Assembly: GCA_029255685.2 (NCBI GenBank)
Contig: CM055311.2
Location: 59,107,048-59,171,047, forward strand
Direction of reading: 5' to 3'
From: Silene conica
Lineage: Eukaryota > Streptophyta > Magnoliopsida > Caryophyllales > Caryophyllaceae
DNA: 64,000 nt
The notes below the pieces were generated by a model. That model was not told the DNA's origin. It worked only from the letters and a program-made list of their open reading frames with translations, and did not search any database. Positions 22,373 to 33,913 of the stretch are shown here, one piece after another. The stretch's first letter is position 1. Every line of letters begins with the position of its first letter. The position numbers were made by a program, and so were the translations under genes.

Positions 22373-23847
22373 GACACAAGGGTCTAGGTTGTACTTTCTC
22401 TAAAAATAGAGGAAGTCTTCATCTTCCTCCTTCAAAGAAGATGTTCAATGTTGGTTTCACATTGAAGAGGACATTCTCTTAGCACCTTTTCTCATCTAAG
22501 AGGATGGACAATCATCTTCAATGTGGATGCTCTTACCCATGCATTAACACGTACTTGACATTTTCCACTGGCAGGGATGGTAATGGATCCTAAATCCGAT
22601 ACAGATCTTCAAGACCCGACCCTGATGGACTGGATCTAGATCCTATGTTTTCAGACCCGTTGGATTCGGGTCGTATCTGGATCCACTACTTTTAAAATGA
22701 ATCTGGATCCTCCTACGTAAACCCTGAAGGATCCAGATCCGACCATGGGCCTGTTTTCATAGTAAAGTTTTACGTTTAGTTATTTTGTTTCTTGATTTGT
22801 GTTTGAAGTACTTGGTCATTACTAATTACTACTTGTAATATTTAGTTGAACATAATTGCCACGCTACTAGCTCAGGGGGCGAACCCACATAATAGTAAGG
22901 GGTGACGGTCGCTACCCCAAACTTTAAAAAAATTGACTTAGAAGTTGTATTTTTGTTACCCCAATAGATAAATGTTATCCCATTAAATGTGCAGTAAATA
23001 TCTTGTGCTTCAATGATAATGACTTTACTTTTCTACTTAATGACCCGGGTTCATATCCCCATTCTAGTTTAATTTGCACTTACCATGTTTCTCCCACAAT
23101 CTTGTCCACACACACCTAGTCTCCCTCAAAAATACACACCATCTTCCTTCCCCACAAATCCCCCAAATCTAGACCATGGACATATAACCCTGGACATATA
23201 ACCCTTCTCCTCGACGACTTTTCTCTGCTATTTCGTCAAAAAGATTATGTCAAAAAGGCTATAAAACTGTAATAAAAAGGTCAATTTTAAACATGGTTGT
23301 GACTTAGACTCATAAATTACATGATAAAAACAGAAAACATAAATTAAACATTTTATTTTACACCCACATACTTGCATGTTTATGAAGCAAATTTGACTAA
23401 TTCTCATTTTAGTAGACTAGCTCAACTCGACGTAAGGAAGATACCCTTTTGTAGAAAGGAAGTAAAAACTAAAAATTTTAAGTTGATTGAGTGCAGTGGT
23501 CAAATTGGTCGGTCAATTGCTAGTACCAGGAAGAATCTGGGCGTACGTGGTCGAATAGATCTAGCACGTAGGCGTCAATGACAATAGCACAGTCTTAGAA
23601 TGCAAAGAACAACAAGAGAAGGGATGGACACTCATAGGTGTTCACAATAACGATCGCGAGTGTGGAGAAGTCGCTTCTCACTTGATAACTTGATAATTGT
23701 GGAGAAGTCGCTTCTCACTTGATAACTTGAACTTATCACTACCCTATGAGTAAGTTGATAAACAGAGAAAGAAAGACTCTATGGAAGCTAGTAATGTCAC
23801 TACAATGATACTGCACATTATACACGATTGCATGGAATCAAGAAATG
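22373..23847. other. Intergenic, hAT remnants
   Basis: No gene. 22575-22745 starts CAGGGATGGTAATGG and is packed with GGATCC/CAGATCC-type repeats, resembling a single hAT-like end without partner. 22868-22990 begins CAGGGGGCGAACCC, another hAT-like terminus. The remainder is AT-rich and unrecognised. Confidence 0.45.
23661..23734. repeat. 37-bp tandem duplication
   Basis: Two adjacent copies beginning TGTGGAGAAGTCGCTTCTCA, identical over about 33 bp. Each contains the inverted repeat GAGAAGTCGCTTCTC. Located just downstream of the GT14 gene. Confidence 0.9.
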
Positions 23848-26800
23848 TTAATTACATTGTTTAGATCTGAAGTTTTCAGGATCAGTCAGCTGCAATAGGA
23901 ATTTTGCGAATCGTCTTGAGTTCACACTCGGTTTAATAACATCACAACTTCCAAAATGTCCACATGGATCCTTTCCAAGAACTGAATTCCCTAGGCACCA
24001 TCCTCCTGGTACAAGGTGACCATTCATTCTACTCAGAATATCCTGGTCAATTTTTTGAAGAACTGGGTCATTTTCGGAGAATCTATGAGCAAAAGGGGCA
24101 CCACTTTGAACCATGTCACCGAAGTTGTCTCCGGTCAAGTTGACAGCTTGCTGAATCTTATCATCCCATTTCGTATAGTGGAGATCGCTGTTCACAGTGG
24201 TATTTTGGTAGTTTTTATGGTTACAAATAACGCTGTGGAAGTAACCTTCCGAAGAAGATAGAAAATTTGTGTAATACATGAGTATTGTGCGAGGTAGGTT
24301 ATCCCATCCCCATATGCAGAAATCAATAAATGATCTAGTTAGTATAACACTTTCAGAACCTGCCAATTGAACAAAAAAAAATAAGAAAAGGAAGAACATA
24401 ATCAGAGTGAATAAATAACTAGAAACATTTCCAACAAGCCAGGGTTGAGTAAAGGCCAAAAAATCAGGGAAATTTTCTAATTTCGAGCCCAGAAATTTAG
24501 GCTACTACACTTTGATGACTTGAGATTTTACTAATTAAAACGAGTAATCTCCGACTTTGATCATCTCAGAGTAATACAAACAAGATTTTGCCCAAGAAAT
24601 TTTTGAAGCAAAATTGATTACTTCTTGGCAACCTTATGTAGAGCTTCACTTCAATATTAACTAGTAATTTTTAATGCACTTTATTACCTAGAAAAATGTC
24701 ATTAATTTAAATGATATTTAACTACTTTTGACCTTGAGTCATCAAAACAATAAAAAACTCCAAACAATAGTTACCAAATTGAGAAATAACTAGTGACACA
24801 TTATGCACCAAAGTTAACTAAGCACAAAACGTGAAGAAACAGTCTCACGTTAGTCCATTCAACTGACAACCAATCTCATATACAATTACCAAATTGAGAA
24901 ATAACTGTTGATGTGTCCTATAATGGCAGATATTAATATCATGGTCTCTCAATGGCTCCCGCAAACAGCGGTATAAGAGGTGTCGTGTATGCAACCATAC
25001 GTGCCTTAAGAATACACACACCGAATGTTGCTACTTCACAATAGAAAGAAGCTCAAGCAACTAATATGAATTACAGTTGCCAAACATATGATTGGAGGAT
25101 TCATATGATAGCCAATTACAAAGGAAGATCCTCTCACACAATCATTTTGGAAAAAAAAACAAATTATGATGTGGAATTATTTGAGCCTCTGAGTACATTC
25201 CAAACAGATATCTCAAATTGGTAGCTTTTACAAGTAACACAGAAGGTAAGACATGATAATGAAATCAGCAACAGAGCTGCAAAGAAAAATTAAACTAAAA
25301 TGACACTCTTACCTGTGTACAACTTAAAAGAAGATGGCAGAGACCTTTTTTCTTTAGCCCAAAAAACATCAGATTTTTTCTCAAGATACAAGCCCGGGTC
25401 AATGATGATAGGCCTTGCTCTTTGTTGCCTGAAAGGACAAATGACTTGCGTTAAAGTTTTGGAGCTTACGCTGCAGTAAGCTGAATGACAGAAGAGTACA
25501 CTCACTCTTTCCAACCAATGTCACTAGTGTGCTCAAGAAAGTTCAAGTCTCTAGGCAAGTAAGAGAAGATGTGCAGAAGATCTGCAAGACGAAAAAAAAA
25601 GAATGCAAGTGATTAAGTGAACGTATTACGCATAAATAAAATTGACAGGTTTCTGAAAGTTGCAAGTTTGTACACGCTAATGAAACTATCCTCCCATGCA
25701 TTGGACCTTTAGATATGCACATTCATATAGTCAATGCACAACAATATCGCCATCCTCATAATCAGCCAAGGATTGCAATTGAGTGAGAAGAAAAGTTGAT
25801 CATGTTCAATACACGCAGGAAACTGTGATCACGTCAAAGAAATCGTAGAAATTGTCCAACGCTTCTTATAGGCAGCTTGATGCATGTCCTATGTGTCGTA
25901 CACTTGTACCGTTGAGCTAGAAGTATTCAATACGGGTGCAAAGCACGCCTGATCCTAAGCACAATGAAGGCGTGTCACCCTGGTTCTAACAATGCAACAA
26001 AGGTCTACTTCTGATCGACCTAGGTTTGTGTAGCTACAAGAATTGTGGGGAACATAAAAGACATACGACTACCTGTCCAGGCGGATCACCAACGTACTAC
26101 CATGTGTAAGTGTAACACAAACATTGGCCAAATGTGGTCTCCAAAACTTATGTTATACACAGAGGACTGACTAATCACCGTTGCTATGAAATTGTAATCT
26201 ACAAAAGAATTGAGTAATAAGCAATGGTGTATTAAATTGTTAAAGCTGAAAACTTGAAAAATGAAGCTATCTACCCCATATCCCTATTTCCATTAACAAT
26301 CCAATTCCATAAGATCATCAATGTAACTAAATCGGCCAACTGCATGGAATACGCTTTTGTAACAAAATTGTCTCAAATGAACTGAAATATACAACAAAAA
26401 TGAATTGTACTAAAATGAATGAAATAAGAAGTAACCAACCATCTTGAGAAAGAAGAGGATAATCCCCGACACGGAGATTAATAAACCAATCCCAATCCTT
26501 AGCCTGCTTCAACAGAATAGCAAAACCATGGAGGGTGGCGGCGACGACAGTGGGGCCCTTAGAGGTGATCAAATCGGCCTTACCAATCACCATTACATTC
26601 CCAAAGTGTCGAAAAGCGGCCTCCGACTTAGCATACTTGGCTAGCTGAAGACGCTCTTGATCAGGCGCGTCGAGATCCAGGTGAAGTAGGTAGTAATTCC
26701 GGGGATGGTAAACCGATTGAAGAAGTCGCTTCACTTGACCGGCTTCGCCACGGGATCCGGAGATAAGATATGCGAATCTAGGGAGTTGGGGAAGGGGGTA

Positions 26801-26926
26801 ATGGCTGGAATTGGTAGTTGCTGCTTTTCGACGGTGGAGTACCAAGGTGGATATTAGTAGAAGGCTGAATATGATGAGTAGATAAAAGGGGGTCCGCCAT
26901 TTTTGGCTCACTTGTGATCGTTTCAT
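23848..26926 (-). CDS. GT14 beta-glucuronosyltransferase (GlcAT14-like)
   Basis: Four exons: 26926-26440, 25581-25506, 25428-25313 and 24359-23848. All introns are GT-AG and phases match, giving 396 residues, the usual length. The N-terminus has a cytosolic MKRSQ stretch and a membrane anchor at about residues 13-30 (FYLLIIFSLLLISTLVL), as in type II Golgi enzymes. The GT14/Core-2-branching domain follows: PRFAYLISGSRGE, FINLRVGDYPLLSQD, PRDLNFLEHTSDIGW, RPIIIDPGLY, FCIWGWDNLPRT, YFHSVICN, PGGWCLG. Plant members add glucuronic acid to arabinogalactan-protein glycans in the Golgi. The family usually reads NLSASDYPL and SAWM; here these are NLRVGDYPL and SESV, so activity is not assured. No premature stop is seen. 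Confidence 0.9.
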
Positions 26927-27780
26927 TGCTCACTCACCACTGCTCAACTGGTGTTTGCTTACGTAGTTACAGGAAACTTGACCAATTCATTGGTCCGCTA
27001 AAATCATCAGGCCCTACTCATTTCAAATTAATTCTAGGGTCTGTTTGACAACCCGTTTTTCATTTATAAATACGGTGGGTCTTGTTTCAGACCATACTTT
27101 TGGTCTGAAATAATAAGACGCTTCAGACCATACTTTTAGTCTGAAATAATAAGACGGAATTTTGTTACCATTTTACGGTCAAATGTAAACTTTATTCACA
27201 AACAAGTTATCATAAGTTGTAATATTGACCATACTATCGTGGTTACATTTGGTTGTAAAATGATTACAAAATCTCGTCTTATTATTTCACACCAAAAGTG
27301 ACAGTCTGAAACAAGAATTTGTGTTATAAATATGAACTTGACCCAAATTTATTGTTTGGAAAGTTCAAAAATTTAGGATTTAAATTTATGCCAAATATTT
27401 GAGAATTTAGAAGAAAATTCCACAACTATAATCCAAATATCATCCCAAACCATGTCATTTTGAAATCAAAACAATTATCTCTAAAACCCTTCCCCGTCGT
27501 TAATCTCTCGACAAACAGGCCAAAATCTACAAACCAATCCTCCAAAATCCGCATAGCTTCAATCCTCCAACAATCAATTTTCAATCAGGTAACTTTTTCT
27601 TGCATCCCCGTCGATTTTCATTTGTTTTTTTAAGTTTGATAAATTAATTGCAGTGAACAGACTTTTTTCAGAAACTCTTGTTTTTTTAGTTTGAAAAATG
27701 GTTGGTAGATCTCCATTAGGATACTGATTGATGGAATTGTTGGTTGTTGGTTTGAGGAAAGACATTTGTGTGATAAAGGA
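26927..27780. other. Upstream region of GT14 gene, with MITE
   Basis: Holds the presumed promoter of the GT14 gene; no clear TATA box is assigned. 27082-27322 is an inverted-repeat element (CTTGTTTCAGAC ... GTCTGAAACAAG) with an internal duplication of about 36 bp; target duplication unclear. 27480-27780 is unrecognised sequence up to the copia truncation point. Confidence 0.4.
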
Positions 27781-30700
27781 CATAAGTCTTTAAGGGAGAA
27801 TTTCTTCGAAATATTGTCAATGAATGCTCTAATGTGGAAGGAGTTAGGACCAGTGACGACGATGTCGTCAACGTAGACTAGGACAATAAAATCACGGTGG
27901 AGGTTTTGAATATAAATAGGGAAGGGTAAGACATTGAGTTATGGAAGTTAATACTTAAGAGATACCTTTTGAGCTCGGTGTACCAAGTCCGTGAGGCTTG
28001 TTTGAGTCCGTAGATTGCTTTGTGCAACTTGCAAACATGATCGGGTTTATCCGTATCCACGAAACTGAGTGGTTGATCCATGAAAACGGAGTCGGTAAGG
28101 TGTCCTTGGAGAAACGCATTGTTGACATCTATTTGATGAAGACGCCACTTGTGAGAAACTGTCAGGGATAGAACAAGACGAATTGTAAAGGGTTTTACAA
28201 CGGGACTGAAAGTTTCCGAGTAATCGATGTTGGGGCGTTGGTGAAAGCCCTCGGCAACGAGTCTTCTTTTATGTTGTTTGAGAGTGCCATCGGGATTATA
28301 CTTCACATGGTAGACCTATTTGCAACCAACAACGTTTTGGACTTGGGATAGTGCGTGGAATTAGGGACTAGGTTTGATTGTAGAGGAGCGCTTGATGCTC
28401 ATCGAGCATAGCAGCGCGCCAACGAGGGTTGATTAAAGCCTTTTTGTGGTGGTAGGCGTGGTGTGAGGGGAAGGTAGAACGACGGTTTTAGCATAATTCT
28501 TGGTATATTTGAAATTGGGTCTAATGATATTATTGGATAGACGGGTGACAACGTGAGGTAGCGGAGGCGGTTGTGGGATGGGTGAAGGAGGGCGAGGTGA
28601 TGGTATGGAGGGGAGGGGTCGAGAGACAGAGGAGTTTGTTTGTGGAGATTGTGAGGCAGGGGAATTAATTTGGGAGGACTGGGTACTAGATGTGTTTGGT
28701 GAGTTAGAGCTAGGGTTTTCTGCGTTGGGGATGGATTGAGTTGCGGGTACGGGTGCAGATGAGAGTTCGAGTTCAGGCGGGGTATTGATTTCAGGCGGGT
28801 TGGTGTTGGTTTCAAGCGGGTTGAGAGACGAAGCTGGAGCGGCAGGGAGAGCCGGGTCAAGGAGGGGAATTGTAAGGGTGCACCAATGGTCAGCGGAGGG
28901 GAGGGGTGTGAATGTGGTTTTGGCGAGAGTTGGGAACGAGAATTCATGTTCAACAAATCTAACATGACGAGATGTATAGAGTCTTGGTAGACAGGTCATA
29001 GCATAAATATGCGCTTTATGTAGTGGAATATCCAACAAAGACACATGGTTGGGAATCTGGGTCAAGTTTGTGTCGTATGTAAGGACGAAGCCACGGGTAA
29101 CACAAGCAACCAACGGGCCGGAGTTTATGGATATTCGATTCTTGGCCAAAAAGAATAGAATAAGGATTTTTATTTTGAAGGGTTTAAGTAGGGAGGCGGT
29201 TGATAAGGTATGTGGCGGTGGCAAGGGCGTAAGCCCAAAAGGAGTTGGGCATATTTGCATAAGTGAGAAGGGCTAGACCAGTTTCAACCACATGACGGTG
29301 ACGACGCTCGGAAAACCCATTATGCTCGGGAGTGTGTGGTGGAGATGTTAAATGGGTGACACCGTTATCCAGAAAGGCTGGGCTTGATTTTTTGTATTCA
29401 CTGCCATTGTCCGAATAGAATTGTCGGATTGACTTTTGAATTTTTTTTCCGACTATTGTTTTAAAACGGTGGAATGTAGTGAGGGTGTTGGGTTTGTTTT
29501 CAATTGGATATAACCAAAAAAAGTGAGAAAAATGGTCAACAAAAATTATGTAGTATTTATACGAGTCATGAGAAATGACTAGAGCGGTCCAAACGTAGGA
29601 GAAAATAATATCTAATAGAGTAGTGGATCGTAATGTAGAAGATATAAAAGGTAATTTGTGGCTTTTATTAATAAGACAAGAATTACAATAATTAAATTGT
29701 GAAATACGTAATTTATAAGTGGAATTTAATTGTTTTAGAGTAGCATTTGAAGGGTGGTCTAAGCGAGCATGCCACAAACGTATTGTTGCGATGAGGGCGT
29801 GAGGAGAGTTGTGAGTGGGTTGCCATTGATAAGAGCCGTCTTGAAACGATCCTTCTTGAAGGAGAATTTCATCCGTGGAGCGGTCCTTAAAACAAAACAA
29901 AGTGAGTGAGAATGTTGCAAATGTATTGTTGTCTCGACAAACTTGCGAAACGGACAGTCATTTTCGAGAGATTGAAAGGACAACAAGGACATTATAATTA
30001 AACTTAAGAGTTTTAGAGAAACAAGAGATAGAAAATGAACCATGGTGTGTGATGGGTAATGCTGACCTGTCGTCAATAATAAGATCGTCGGGACCGTCAT
30101 AGGGAACATGGAGAGAAATGGCTTCTAAATAATTGACAATGTGATTGGATGGACCACTGTCAACGAGAAAGGATGAGTCGGACGAGGAAGGAATAGTGGA
30201 AGTATGGGCATATGGCCTATTTTGGCGAAGGGGAAGTGGTGGAAACATGATAGAGGGGTATGCCTTCTTGAAGTTCGGGCAAGCACTAATAACGTGACCC
30301 GTGGGCCGTGGCGCAACAATACTGACATTTTCCACGGAATGGTTTTAGGGGTTTTATTAATGGGTGGAGGTTGGTTGTTCCGGGTGAGAGCATGGGTGCT
30401 GGACAGGCGATGGTGGTTGGGATAAGAAGGCTGGTAATTGGTGTTGGAGTTGTTGGATTGGCGACTGTAGTAAGGGGTGTAGCCTCGGTTTGCAGCGTGA
30501 GCCGAGGGTGGGAAATTGGTGACAGTGGGTTCCCGTTTGACGATTAATTCATGTTGAGTTTTTCATGAAGATAGGTCTCGAGCCTGAACAACATCTATCG
30601 ATGACGGGTTTATAAAGAGACTCGAGAAGCCCTTGAATGATTTGAACCGTAATATCCTCATCATCCATGGGCTTACCAAGATGGGCTAATTGGACGGTGC

Positions 30701-31236
30701 AAGTTTTGATGGCGAGCATGTATTCAGTGATCGTGCTTTCACCAAGGGTAATGTGACGGAGTCGATCCTTAATTTGGAGGATGTGACCCCGAGACGGATT
30801 GGCATATGTACGAGCAAGAGTTTGTCATGCATCTCGAGATGTGTTTGCATCGAGAATGATGGCGGAAATTGATTCGTGAAGGGTATCGGCTATTGCACCA
30901 AGTATGAGGTTGTCTTATTTGAACCAAGTCATATGGGCAGGGTTGGGAACTGGTTCGGGTTTTGGGGTGGCGTCAGTGGCGAGTGGGACGACGGTGGCGG
31001 ATAGGAGTTTGTGTCATCGACAAAGGAGTAGAGGTCGTAGCCTTGAAGAAGACGGGTGAGTTGATAATTCCACGATCGATGGGTTGATGATGTAAGTTTG
31101 ACACAGTTTGGGGAGGAGATGGAGATAAGGGGTTTGTTTGGTTCGGCTTGGTTAGGAACGAGTTGGTTGTTATTGGATGCCATGAGTAATGTGTGAAATA
31201 TGAAGACGATGGTTAGGATCAAGGATCTTGATACCA
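27781..31236 (-). pseudogene. Ty1/copia gag-pol, 3'-truncated and decayed
   Basis: Same broad lineage as the young copia at 47321-52012. Start codon at 31181-31183 (MASNNNQ). The gag tail, zinc-knuckle region and protease (LVDSGPSNHIV near 30150-30185, S for T after Gly) are scattered over several frames. Integrase at 29184-29900 includes LWHARLDHP, YSDNGSEY and HNGFSERRHRH. A Pro/Ser-rich region spans 28400-28960. RT at 27840-28306 includes NNAFLQGHL and YVDD near 27866. Pol stops after FSLKDL at about 27781; RNase H and the 3' LTR are missing. Many frameshifts and stops. Confidence 0.9.
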
Positions 31237-31360
31237 TGTAAAGATTATAATAGCTTGTATATATTATTTTGATGAAAACTCACTGTTACAATTGTAGCTA
31301 TTTAATATACAAAGAATAAGGTGTGAGCTAAATATCCTAACTAAGGAAACAATCTTCACA
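31237..31360 (-). mobile_element. 5' LTR (124 bp) of the truncated copia
   Basis: Minus strand TGTGAAGATTGTTTCC ... AATCTTTACA, immediately followed by the primer site TGGTATCAAGATCC at 31223-31236. A canonical TG...CA pair and a very short LTR. The outer partner was lost with the 3' truncation. Confidence 0.85.
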
Positions 31361-32321
31361 TTAATAGGAAGAGTAATACAAGGAAATAACAACTTTGACT
31401 AAATATATACAAATGCACAAAAACTTGTATAAGACCGTCGCATGTGCGATCAGTTGAAAAGTGACCACATTGTGATAAGTAGTGACCATTTTTGAGTAAA
31501 TAGTGACCACCTTTTCTAAAAAAAAAAATGACCTATTTTTCAAAAGTGGTCACTTTTTATCAAAAAGTGGTCACATTTTACCACAAAATGGTCACATTTT
31601 GTTAAAAAATACGGGTGAGACCGTCGTACAGGAGAACTACTGAAATGAATGAGATTATACGCATGATTCTAGGTACTGATTGATGAGTTGATTGCATTAT
31701 CCTTAATAATAACGTCTAGCGATTTTGTAAAATTATACTCCCTCATATTCCAGGTAACTGTCTCGTTTCGACAATGGCACAAGAATTAAAGAATATAGTT
31801 AAATAATGAAAAATATTGTATGGTGGTAAGAAGATTGAAAAGAAAGGTATTATTGATTATTATTGTAGGTAGATAGATTAAAATAAGTAGTGTTGAGGGG
31901 TAGGGTGTATTGTTGCAAGTTGAAGTGATTAAAATAAGTATAAAAGTTTAGCAATAGGCAATGAGACATTATTGTGAATAGACGGATATGGACAATGGGG
32001 CAATTATTTAGGAGCCGTTTGGTTCAAACAATTGGAATGGAATGGAATGGATTCTAATACCAAGGAGGTATGGAGTTAGAATCTCATACTTATTAATGCT
32101 TGTTTGGTTTGATCTCGTAATAGATTGTAAATGTCATTTTTATTGTTTGATTTACATTTAGAATGGATTTCAAATTATTTCATTTACTTTATCATAGATA
32201 ACTGCAATTATATTATTTTGAATTAAAATTAACTACAACAAAGCCAAAATTCAAATTAATCCATAAAAATCAAATGACTCAGGTTCATTTAATACGACAA
32301 TAGCAAAATTATTCTAAGACC
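31361..32321. other. Intergenic with MITE remnants
   Basis: 31420-31630 contains repeated AGTGGTCAC / GTGACCAC words between two GACCGTCG motifs and looks like a small non-autonomous element. 31737-32010 is a decayed Stowaway (ACTCCCTCATATTCC ...) whose right end is replaced by a GGTTCAAAC...GGAATGGAATGG element that starts near 32012 and may end near 32790. No gene. Confidence 0.45.
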
Positions 32322-32675
32322 GAAAAAAATCCACATAAAATGTTTTATGAAAAAAATCCACATAAAATGTTTTATGAAAAATACGCAACTTTTTTTTATG
32401 ACAAAAATCCGCATAAAATGTTTTATAAAAAAAATTCACATAAAATGTTTTACGAAAAAAAATCCACATAACATGTTTTATGAAAAAAATCCACATAACA
32501 TGTTTTATGAAAAATACGCAACTTTTTTTTATGAAAAAAATCCACATAAAATATTTTATGAAAAAAATCCACATAAAATATTTTATGAAAAATACGTAAC
32601 TTTTTTTTTATGAAAAAAATTCACATAAAATGTTCTATGAAAAAAATCCACATAAAATGTTTTATAAAAAATATA
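32322..32675. repeat. Compound minisatellite, 27-bp and 24-bp units
   Basis: Ten copies of unit A (consensus GAAAAAAATCCACATAAAAT plus GTTTTAT) and three to four copies of unit B (GAAAAATACGCAACTTTTTT plus TTAT), in the order AAB AAAAB AAB AAb. Both strands stay open because most units are near multiples of three. It lies inside the GGAATGG element described for the preceding interval. Confidence 0.9.
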
Positions 32676-33913
32676 TAATTTGGGATGGGGTGGAATGGAG
32701 TTGGAACCTTGGGTTGAGACATGGGTATGGGATTCCAAGGGTTTGGAATTGATTTAGAACCTCTTTGTATCAAACTTCATTCCAAAAAGGGAGTATTAAA
32801 ATTAGTTAGCTTTACTTTCTCACATACGGACTCTTTCGCATACATTTTTTCATAAAGTTTCCAAACCCTACCATTTTTCCTAACTTCTTAAACATAAACA
32901 AAACAACTCCTATGGCTATGAATTCATATTTGCCCTAATATTAAATCTAATTACTCTATAAATTTTTAATTCTCCAATTAGTGAAGTAAGTTGTTTATTA
33001 GCAATTATTAAAACGTTTTGTTGAAATTACTAAGTTTAAAACGTTTTTTGAAATGATATGTTTAGACATTATTATTAGGGTTTATGGGGGTGGATGACAC
33101 GGTGGTCGGCATCAGTGTTGGACGGAGGTCGAATGCTAATTGTGGTAGCAGGCGACGGAGTTCAATAGAATTGTTGTTGATTGTGTTTCTAGTTTGCACG
33201 TTGTAATGTTGTTGTGTTAATTTTTCATCCTATTTTTTGTTTTTTTTATATTAATTAGTTTATGTTTTGTTTTAAATTATAATAATTACTTTTTGGTGTT
33301 TCTAATTTTTTTACTGTTTTTTTTTTATTTTTTTTAAGTTACAATTTTAATTATTGCTAACAATCTCAGGGAGAGGGGAGCGAATGGTAAAGGGAGGTTG
33401 GCAGGGGTCGGTGGCGTGGGATCGACTGTATAGCAAAGGTTTTCGGCTGGCGAGTGGAGTGATTAGTGGTGGTGAATGGAGGTGGGAGGTGGTGATTTAA
33501 TAGTGGAGGAGAGCTAGAGAAAGGAGAAAAAAATGATTTGGCAAAGGATGAAAAAATGACAAGGTAGTATGGTAAAAAATGTATGTGAAAGACTAAAATC
33601 CGTATGTGAAAAAGCACATCCCTAAATAAAAGCTGTAAATTTTATTGCAAGAATTAATTTCCTTACCCTCCAAATTTCATATCAATGCATACATTTTGGA
33701 AAAAATAAAAGTTGACCCCTTAAGTTGAAGGATATTGAATGACACTATATATTTTTCATTCTGGTAGTATAACTTCTGGCAAGTATGATTAATGAACAAT
33801 TCCCCGACCTAGCACCAGAAGGCAAGGATCATTGCCATAGTTCGAATCAAGAATACCATGTATATACATTGCACGGAAAAAGGAGTGGAAGGAAGAAAAT
33901 TATCTACATCATA
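32676..33913. other. Intergenic, no gene seen
   Basis: AT-rich with a G-rich patch at 33365-33520 whose reverse strand gives a Pro/Ser-rich shadow frame. The right part holds the 3' flank and probable 3'UTR of the small membrane protein gene. Confidence 0.4.

Noticed and set aside
28399..29260. Two Pro/Ser-rich minus-strand frames
   Set aside because: Only one can be real; this is the low-complexity spacer between integrase and RT of the decayed copia, included there.
32314..32613. Mirrored Lys/His/Phe-rich frames
   Set aside because: Products of the compound minisatellite, not a gene.
33366..33617. Pro/Ser-rich 83-codon minus frame
   Set aside because: Low-complexity shadow of a G-rich patch; no splice or domain support.
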